A DNA stretch of 12,190 nucleotides from Planctomycetota bacterium (lineage in GTDB: Bacteria; Planctomycetota; PUPC01; JACPCR01). Location of the stretch: contig JASLXP010000290.1 of NCBI GenBank assembly GCA_030740295.1, positions 1 through 12,190 of the forward strand. The letters run 5' to 3'. The notes under the pieces are model-generated. The model had not been told where the DNA came from. It did not search any database and was given only the letters and a program-made list of their open reading frames with translations. Shown one piece after another: positions 1-5,645 of the stretch (its first letter is position 1; the number at the start of each line of letters is the position of its first letter). A program made the position numbers and the translations under genes.

Positions 1-135
1 ATCCTGTCCTGATTTCGATGTGAGATTCAGGACGGCAAGGGGGTCAACTTCTGCTGTTGCCGGGCTGTTATGCAGGGCAAAGCAGCAGAAGCTCAGCAAG
101 AAAAATGCTTGAGGATGAGGGATAGGATGGCACAT
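1..135 (-). CDS. N-terminus of a secreted protein of unknown function (runs off left edge)
   Basis: A minus-strand reading frame starts at ATG 135-133 and stays open for all 45 codons to the window edge, so only the amino end is visible. It begins MCHPIPHPQAFF, then has a hydrophobic, Cys-rich core (FFLLSFCCFAL) and a short polar stretch ending ATA before EVDP. This is a plausible Sec signal peptide with an AxA cleavage site near residue 31. An AAAAGG sequence (147-142) sits 6 nt upstream of the ATG, as good a ribosome-binding site as any in the window, and supports this start. The gene is divergent from trpF across 95 bp. The mature part seen is only about 14 residues and is not recognisable. 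A chance open frame of this length is possible, but the start, binding site and signal peptide together argue for a gene. Confidence 0.55.
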   Translation of the reverse strand, partial: MCHPIPHPQAFFLLSFCCFALHNSPATAEVDPLAVLNLTSKSGQD

Positions 136-230
136 GGGGAACCTTTTAGTCTTTCAGTGTTATTTCGGATAATAACGTTGTTGTCCCGATTTGTCTTTGC
201 AGAGGCCCTTGCCCGGATTATCTTTGCCCC
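136..230. promoter_or_regulatory. Divergent intergenic region with an 18-bp dyad
   Basis: This gap separates the left-edge secreted-protein gene from trpF and should hold both promoters. A perfect inverted repeat lies at 159-176: GTTATT, a 6-nt spacer, then AATAAC. For the minus-strand gene, TATTAT (174-169) could be a -10 box, with AAGACA (197-192) 17 bp upstream as a weak -35. The -10 would lie inside the dyad, so the dyad could be an operator. No convincing sigma-70 promoter for trpF was found, and trpF has no clear Shine-Dalgarno sequence. The stretch is more AT-rich than the genes around it. All site calls are by eye and tentative. Confidence 0.3.
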
Positions 231-851
231 ATGAAATATCGAATCAAAATCTGCGGAGTTACCCGCCCCCAGGACGCAGAACTCGCGTGTGAGCTTGGCG
301 CGCATGCAATCGGGTTGATCTTTGCCGGGAGTCCCAGACAGGTGTCGCTGAAACAGGCCCGGGACGTCGTGAGAGAGCTTCCTCCTTTCATCACTCCCGT
401 TGGTGTCTTCGTCAACGAGCCTGTGGAAGAGCTAATGACAGCGGTCGACAAATGCGGCCTCGGCGCAGTTCAATTGCATGGGGACGAAACGCCAGAGTAT
501 GCCAATCAGTTGGAGGGGGTCAGTGTCATCAGGGCAATTCGCGTTCGTGATGCTTCGAGCCTGGAGGGACTGGACGCGTACGACGTTCACGCGTTTCTGC
601 TGGATACTTTTTCAAAGGAAAGAAGAGGCGGAACAGGGAACACGTTCAATTGGGATCTGGCCGACCATGCCCGATTGCACCGGCCGTTAATCCTGTCTGG
701 TGGTCTGAAGCCGGAAAATATTCGTGAAGCGATTCAGACTGTGCGCCCGTACGGGGTGGACGTTTCAAGTGGCATTGAGTCGCAGCCGGGGATCAAGGAT
801 GAAGCCAGGATGCGGAGGCTCTTTGAAGAAATCACTGTCGTTTCAGGGTGA
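231..851 (+). CDS. trpF: Phosphoribosylanthranilate isomerase
   Basis: This cytoplasmic TIM-barrel enzyme converts N-(5'-phosphoribosyl)anthranilate to the carboxyphenylamino-deoxyribulose phosphate by Amadori rearrangement, the third step of tryptophan synthesis from chorismate. The 206-residue length is normal for a monofunctional TrpF. Visible family motifs are KICGVT (6-11) with the catalytic-base cysteine C8, SPR (34-36), QLHG (81-84), LLDT (123-126) with the catalytic-acid aspartate D125, GGTG (133-136), LSGGL (155-159) and DVSSGIE (177-183). The last two form the phosphate-binding end of the barrel. Both catalytic residues are present, so the enzyme should be active. The ATG at 231 places KICG at the usual distance from the N-terminus. 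No strong ribosome-binding site precedes it. No other trp gene is visible: the upstream neighbour is divergent and the downstream neighbour convergent, so within this window trpF is monocistronic. Confidence 0.96.
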   Translation: MKYRIKICGVTRPQDAELACELGAHAIGLIFAGSPRQVSLKQARDVVRELPPFITPVGVFVNEPVEELMTAVDKCGLGAVQLHGDETPEYANQLEGVSVIRAIRVRDASSLEGLDAYDVHAFLLDTFSKERRGGTGNTFNWDLADHARLHRPLILSGGLKPENIREAIQTVRPYGVDVSSGIESQPGIKDEARMRRLFEEITVVSG

Positions 852-854
852 CGT

Positions 855-2324
855 CTACGCCAGAATTCTTGGATTCACCTCGCCGGCCACGTCCGTCAAC
901 CGAAAATCGCGGCCATTGAAGCGGTGTGTCAATTTCAGGTGATTGAAGCCGAATAGATGCAGGAGCGTGGCATGGAAGTCGTTCACGTGCACTCTGTCTT
1001 CGGTCGCGTGCCAGCCGACTTCATCGGTGGCGCCGATAACCTGGCCTCCCTTGACGCCCCCGCCGGCCATCCAGATGGAGAATCCGTACGGATGGTGATC
1101 GCGGCCGGTAGTCTTTGGGTTTCCTCCGCGGTTTTCGCCAAGCGGAGTGCGGCCGAACTCGCCGGCCCAGACGACGAGGGTTTCCTCGAAGAGCCCTCGA
1201 CGTTTCAGATCGTTGATCAGGGCAGCGATGGGCTGGTCGCACATCTTGGCGTTGGATGCGAGCTCTCTATCGAGATTGGAATGATGATCCCATGAAGCGT
1301 GCATCAAATTGACGAAACGGACCCCACGCTCGACAAGTCTTCGTGCGAGCAGGCAGTTGCGCGAGTAATCGGCCATGACGCCCGAGCCGCCGCCCCGGCC
1401 GGTTACGCCTTCCGTGCGATGGACGCCGTATTCCTCAAGGGTTGCTTTGCTTTCGTTTTTGAGATCCATCAACTCCGGAGCTGCTGACTGCATGCGATAG
1501 GCGAGCTCGTATGAGGCAATGCGGCTGTTGATTTCCGGGTCGCGAATCTGCTCGAATCGGCGTGCATTGAGCTTGCTCATGAGATCGAGGCTGTGGCGCT
1601 GCATATGCGGTGAGATGCCCTGGGGATTGCTGAGGTTCAGAACAGCATCCCCCTTCGTGCGGAACAGAACGCCGGCATAGGTCGACGGAAGAAAACCGCT
1701 CGACCAGTTCGAGGCGCCACCGCTCGAGCCCCGGCCGGCATGCAGGACAACGTATCCTGGCAGATTCCTCGATTCCGAGCCCAGGCCGTAATTCAGCCAC
1801 GAACCGACGCTCGGCAGACCGAAACGAGCGACCCCCGTGTTCATCATCAACTGACCGGGATGATGATTGAATGCCTCGGTGTGCATGGAACGGATCAGAC
1901 AGATGTCATCAGCGACCGTGCCGAGGTGAGGCAACAGATCGGAAAACTCCATGCCGCATTGGCCATGCTTTGTGAAGACGCGCTTCGAGCCCATCAGCTT
2001 GACGGTCTCTTTCTTGATGAAGGCGAACCGCACGTCCTTGAGCATTTCCTTTGGCAGCGCTTTGCCGTTCAGCTCGTTGAGCTTCGGCTTCGGATCGAAG
2101 AGGTCAATCTGGCTCGGAGCTCCGGCCATGAAAATAAAAATGCAGTTCTTGGCCTTTGGTGCAAAGTGCGGCTTTTTGGGCGCGAGCGGATTGACCAGTG
2201 ATTCGTTAGCCAGCAGGCCCTCCTGGTTAAACAGGTCACTGACGGCCAGGAGCCCGAGCCCGTTGGCGGTCGTGGCCAGAAAATTCCGGCGCGTTCGTGT
2301 GATATGTTCCTGAATGGGATCCAT
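855..2324 (-). CDS. DUF1501 family protein, Tat-exported
   Basis: A 489-residue protein of the DUF1501 family, which belongs to the alkaline phosphatase/sulfatase superfamily; its substrate is not established. The N-terminus has TRRNFLA (11-17) followed by a weakly hydrophobic segment (16-32), a twin-arginine signal that would export it folded. Family hallmarks are FIFMAGAPSQIDLFDPKP (63-80), the RSMHTEAFNHHPGQ block (145-158), the SWDHH segment (344-348), and VVWAGEFGRTP (384-394) followed by GRDHHPYGFS (407-416). The His/Asp clusters lie where a metal site would be expected. The ATG at 2324 is 3 bp after the stop of the PSCyt1 gene and is preceded by GAGAGAG inside that gene's end, so the two are almost certainly co-transcribed. 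DUF1501 genes very often follow DUF1549/DUF1553 genes. Its own stop lies 3 bp from the end of convergent trpF. Confidence 0.93.
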   Translation of the reverse strand: MDPIQEHITRTRRNFLATTANGLGLLAVSDLFNQEGLLANESLVNPLAPKKPHFAPKAKNCIFIFMAGAPSQIDLFDPKPKLNELNGKALPKEMLKDVRFAFIKKETVKLMGSKRVFTKHGQCGMEFSDLLPHLGTVADDICLIRSMHTEAFNHHPGQLMMNTGVARFGLPSVGSWLNYGLGSESRNLPGYVVLHAGRGSSGGASNWSSGFLPSTYAGVLFRTKGDAVLNLSNPQGISPHMQRHSLDLMSKLNARRFEQIRDPEINSRIASYELAYRMQSAAPELMDLKNESKATLEEYGVHRTEGVTGRGGGSGVMADYSRNCLLARRLVERGVRFVNLMHASWDHHSNLDRELASNAKMCDQPIAALINDLKRRGLFEETLVVWAGEFGRTPLGENRGGNPKTTGRDHHPYGFSIWMAGGGVKGGQVIGATDEVGWHATEDRVHVNDFHATLLHLFGFNHLKLTHRFNGRDFRLTDVAGEVNPRILA

Positions 2325-2327
2325 GGT

Positions 2328-5300
2328 TCACTCTCTCGTGATAAATTGGTCAAGATTCAGCAGGACCCGTGAGGCGACGGTGAGCGCGGCGAGTTGAACC
2401 TGTTCTTCGACCGGCAGTTTGGGTTGGCCAGACAGCTTGACCGCGGCCGCGGTATCCTTGGCATATTCCTTTTCGGCGAATTCGAACCAACTCGTGAAAT
2501 CCTGCAGCTCTTCCTTTGTGGGCTCTCGGGAAATGCTGGCCTTGAACGCATACCTTATGCGTTCGACTTTTTCCTTCGGCCCGTCCTTAACGATGCGATT
2601 GGCCAAGCCCCGCGCGCACTCAAAGAAAGCAATATCGTTTAGAAGCGTGAGTGCCTGGATAGGCGTATTCGAACGCTCGCGGCGGGTACAGGTGACGTTC
2701 GAGTCGGGCGAATCAAAGGCAATCAGCATTGGATACGGCACGGTGCGCTGGAAGAAAATGTAGAGCCCGCGGCGATAACGATCTTCTCCCTTGCTCTCGG
2801 CCCACCTGACGGAATTTGCATAGCCGAGTTTGGCGATGTCACCAGGCATGGGCGGACGGATGCTCGGGCCGCCGACTCTTGGGGCAAGTAATCCGCTCGC
2901 GGCAAGGGAAACATCGCGGACTGTCTCGGCTTCGAGTCGAAAGCGATTCTGTCGAGCAAGCAGCCTGTTGTTCGGATCTCTTTCAAGGAGCTCTGGCCTT
3001 GTTCGCGACTGCTGGCGATAGGCCGCGGAATGCACGATCAACCGAATCATCTCTTTGCGGCTCCACTTGAGATTCAAGTATTCGTGAGCAAGCCAATCGA
3101 GGAGCTGTGGATGGGTGGGCCTTTCACCACGAAGGCCGAAGTCATCGGTCGTTTTCACAAACCCCACACCAAAGAGATGCTGCCAGATCCGGTTTGCGGC
3201 CACACGAGGCGTGATGGGATTTTTTGCATCGACAAGCCACCGGGCGAGATCGAGACGGTTGGGCATGCCTTCCTTTTTCTCCAGCCGTTTATGAAGCACA
3301 CCGAATGTCCCCCGGTCCACTTTTGCGCCTTTATTCAGGAAGTCGCCACGAATGTGGATCCGCGTTTGGCGATATCCACTTTCGGCAAGAGCCTGGGCTT
3401 TTGTGCCAGATGCCTTTGGTGCTATTTTCTCGTGTGCGGAGAGCGGTCTGCGAATCTTGTTCAGGCCGGAGTCGATGCTTCTGTAATACTTGGCGAGCTC
3501 CGCTTTCTGTGCGTCCGTGCGCTTCGCATCCAGCACTTTAAGAAGGTTGGCGATGTTGGGCGGCAGTTTGGCTTTGCCGTATCTGACCGGTCTGGGAGCG
3601 CTGATGGCTGAGATGCGAAATCTGCCCAGTGTGTGCTGACCGCCGTAATTGCAGACAAGCTTGAAAGTGAGCCGGGTTCCTTTCTTGAAACCGATATCTT
3701 CTGCTGTTTCGAACACGGCGGTGTGCGGCTTCCCCATCTGACCAGCAATGGCCCAGCCTTCTTTATCCGATGAACTGAGAGCCTTCTCTACCTGGAAGTT
3801 CCTTTGTGAAAAATCCGCCGAGGCATTTTGCAGCTTCACTTTGCGAGCAGGGCTGTTGCCTGTTTCGAGCTCTTCATCTGCCAGGTCCAACTCCTGTTCC
3901 GTTTCGTCTTCCGCGGCTGCGGCGGGATTCTTCAAGCCTTCGCGCTCTTTGCGGATCTTGTCCGGCATCGGCTGGACGGTGACGCTCAAGTTTGAAAGAA
4001 CGAAATTCCCATTCCCCGATCGCCCCGGGCCTTTCTTCGGCAGCGTCTTGTCGGTAAGGGCCTCGATGCGGAAGCCAGTGATGCCGGCGAGCTCTGTATC
4101 AATCGTGATGGTGTAAGTGTCTCTGTCCGGGCTCGCGCCGGTGAGGAGGTACGAGCCGTCCTTCATGAATTTGATTTTCACACCGCTCGTAGTGCTGGTC
4201 TTGGTTGCCTCTTCGAGCACTCGCCAGTCCACGATCTTGTTCGCCATTTTCTTCTCCCAGGATGCCTGGGCTGCCGCGAGTTTCTCCATCTCGTACTTCT
4301 TGATCAGAGGAGTGACCTTTGCCGCGATTTCGGCGCGCTTGGTTTCGTACGCCTTCTTCGCCCTATCGTATTCTGCCTGCTGCGCGGGCGTTGGTGCGGG
4401 AATATCGGTCTGGCTCAACGAATTAAAGAAAGAATAAAACCGGTAATACTCGCGCCGCGATATGGGGTCGTATTTGTGCGAGTGGCACTGCGCACAGCCG
4501 ATGGTGAGGCCGAGCCAGACAGTGCCGGTGGTATTGGTGCGATCGACAGTCTGCTTGACGCGGTCTTCCTCGGGGTCGATCCCGCCTTCACGGTTTGTCA
4601 GAGTGTTGCGATGAAAGCCGGTAGCCACGCGGTTTTCGATGGTCGCATTGGGCAGCAAATCGCCTGCGAGCTGCTGGATAGTAAATTGATCAAACGGCAG
4701 ATCGTCGTTGAACGCTTTGATCACCCAGTCACGCCAACGCCATGCGTTGGGTCGAGGCCGATCCTTTTCGTAGCCGTCGCTATCCGCATAGCGTGCAAGG
4801 TCAAGCCAGTGACGCCCCCAACGTTCGCCAAAATGAGGGGAGCGAAGGAGCCGATCGACGACCTTCGAGTAGGCATCTGAGCTCTTGTCATTTGCGAAGG
4901 CATCGACCTCTTCAGGGCTTGGCAGCAGCCCGGTAATGTCGAGGCTCAATCGGCGGAGGAGCGTGAATCGATCTGCCTCCGGCGAAGGCTTGACACCCTC
5001 CTTTTCCAGCCGCGCAAGGATGAAGGGATCGATCGGTTTTCGTGACCACCCCTTGTGCATCGTCGCCGGAGGCTTTGGCTGGGCCCCCAGGTGAAAGGCC
5101 CAGTGGTCAAAGCGAGGGTCCTTCGCGAGCTCGCCATCTGCTTCTGCCGGCCAGACCGCTCCGTGATCGAGCCACGCTTTCACCAAAGCAATCTCGGCCG
5201 CAGTCAGTCGATCCCCTTTGGGAGGCATAACCTTTTCAGGATCGGCACCCGAAATGAACTTGAAAAGCCGGCTCTCGGGGCTCTTGCCGGCCACGTAAAT

Positions 5301-5504
5301 GGGCTTTCCGGAGCTGCCGCCAAATTCAATAAAGCGATGCGCATCAATTCTGAAACCGCCCTTCTGCTCTTTACTGCTGTGACATTTGTAGCAATGCTTT
5401 TGAAAGAGCGGACGCACTTGCCTGGCGAAATCGATGGGCGCGCTTTCCTGGCTCTGGGCGGGCGCCACCAGAAGGAATAGCGTGCTGACTGCAAGAGTTT
5501 TCAT
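2328..5504 (-). CDS. PSCyt1 / DUF1549 / DUF1553 cytochrome-like protein
   Basis: A 1058-residue exported protein with the architecture typical of Planctomycetes and Verrucomicrobia. A short signal peptide (about 1-18, ending APAQS) is followed by a PSCyt1 heme domain with CYKCH (38-42) and MPPKGD (93-98), the latter likely carrying the distal Met. DUF1549 covers roughly 155-365 and ends with a second CxxCH, CAQCH (337-341). Next come a predicted coiled coil (about 376-420), a beta-rich middle with GPGRSGNGNFVLS (492-504), a very acidic linker (531-549), and DUF1553 from about 745 to 1045. DUF1553 carries NRIWQHLFG (771-779) and TRRERSNTPIQALTLLND (940-957). Two c-type heme sites suggest periplasmic electron transfer, but no reaction is established for the family. 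It is the first gene of a pair with DUF1501. No Shine-Dalgarno sequence precedes ATG 5504, and the start codon lies in one arm of an inverted repeat. Confidence 0.93.
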   Translation of the reverse strand: MKTLAVSTLFLLVAPAQSQESAPIDFARQVRPLFQKHCYKCHSSKEQKGGFRIDAHRFIEFGGSSGKPIYVAGKSPESRLFKFISGADPEKVMPPKGDRLTAAEIALVKAWLDHGAVWPAEADGELAKDPRFDHWAFHLGAQPKPPATMHKGWSRKPIDPFILARLEKEGVKPSPEADRFTLLRRLSLDITGLLPSPEEVDAFANDKSSDAYSKVVDRLLRSPHFGERWGRHWLDLARYADSDGYEKDRPRPNAWRWRDWVIKAFNDDLPFDQFTIQQLAGDLLPNATIENRVATGFHRNTLTNREGGIDPEEDRVKQTVDRTNTTGTVWLGLTIGCAQCHSHKYDPISRREYYRFYSFFNSLSQTDIPAPTPAQQAEYDRAKKAYETKRAEIAAKVTPLIKKYEMEKLAAAQASWEKKMANKIVDWRVLEEATKTSTTSGVKIKFMKDGSYLLTGASPDRDTYTITIDTELAGITGFRIEALTDKTLPKKGPGRSGNGNFVLSNLSVTVQPMPDKIRKEREGLKNPAAAAEDETEQELDLADEELETGNSPARKVKLQNASADFSQRNFQVEKALSSSDKEGWAIAGQMGKPHTAVFETAEDIGFKKGTRLTFKLVCNYGGQHTLGRFRISAISAPRPVRYGKAKLPPNIANLLKVLDAKRTDAQKAELAKYYRSIDSGLNKIRRPLSAHEKIAPKASGTKAQALAESGYRQTRIHIRGDFLNKGAKVDRGTFGVLHKRLEKKEGMPNRLDLARWLVDAKNPITPRVAANRIWQHLFGVGFVKTTDDFGLRGERPTHPQLLDWLAHEYLNLKWSRKEMIRLIVHSAAYRQQSRTRPELLERDPNNRLLARQNRFRLEAETVRDVSLAASGLLAPRVGGPSIRPPMPGDIAKLGYANSVRWAESKGEDRYRRGLYIFFQRTVPYPMLIAFDSPDSNVTCTRRERSNTPIQALTLLNDIAFFECARGLANRIVKDGPKEKVERIRYAFKASISREPTKEELQDFTSWFEFAEKEYAKDTAAAVKLSGQPKLPVEEQVQLAALTVASRVLLNLDQFITRE
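2331..2337 (-). promoter_or_regulatory. Ribosome-binding site of the DUF1501 gene
   Basis: The minus strand reads GAGAGAG here, 6 nt before ATG 2324. The site lies inside the last codons of the upstream PSCyt1/DUF1549/DUF1553 gene. This position supports the chosen start and suggests that translation of the two genes is linked. Confidence 0.45.
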
Positions 5505-5556
5505 TGAATGATTGTGCTTGATTCGGCGAGACCACGTGAAGTTATCAATTCAATGA
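5501..5556 (-). promoter_or_regulatory. Inverted repeat over the start of the PSCyt1 gene
   Basis: Two perfect 9-bp arms, TCATTGAAT (plus 5501-5509) and ATTCAATGA (plus 5548-5556), are separated by 38 nt. In the minus-strand transcript they could pair as a leader hairpin, placing the AUG (5504-5502) in the 3' arm and hiding it. The stem is AU-rich and weak, so it may be accidental, or it could be a protein-binding dyad. It occupies half of the 141-bp gap between the GH9 gene and the PSCyt1 gene, the only place for a promoter dedicated to the PSCyt1-DUF1501 pair. I saw no convincing -35/-10 pair or intrinsic terminator elsewhere in that gap. Confidence 0.25.
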
Positions 5557-5645
5557 GGGTACACCATGAAGGAGAAAGAGAGTTCATGACCGGGTCCGTT
5601 ATTGCACAGCGTCCGCCTGTGATGGATGGATTAATTCAAATGGCG

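Noticed and set aside
93..305. Minus-strand open frame across the trpF start
   Set aside because: It overlaps the trpF start on the other strand and ends without any domain. The neighbouring frame starting at 135 has a ribosome-binding site and a signal peptide and is the better candidate.
3030..3611. Plus-strand open frame (193 codons) opposite the PSCyt1/DUF1553 gene
   Set aside because: It is antisense to conserved coding sequence and has no recognisable domain.
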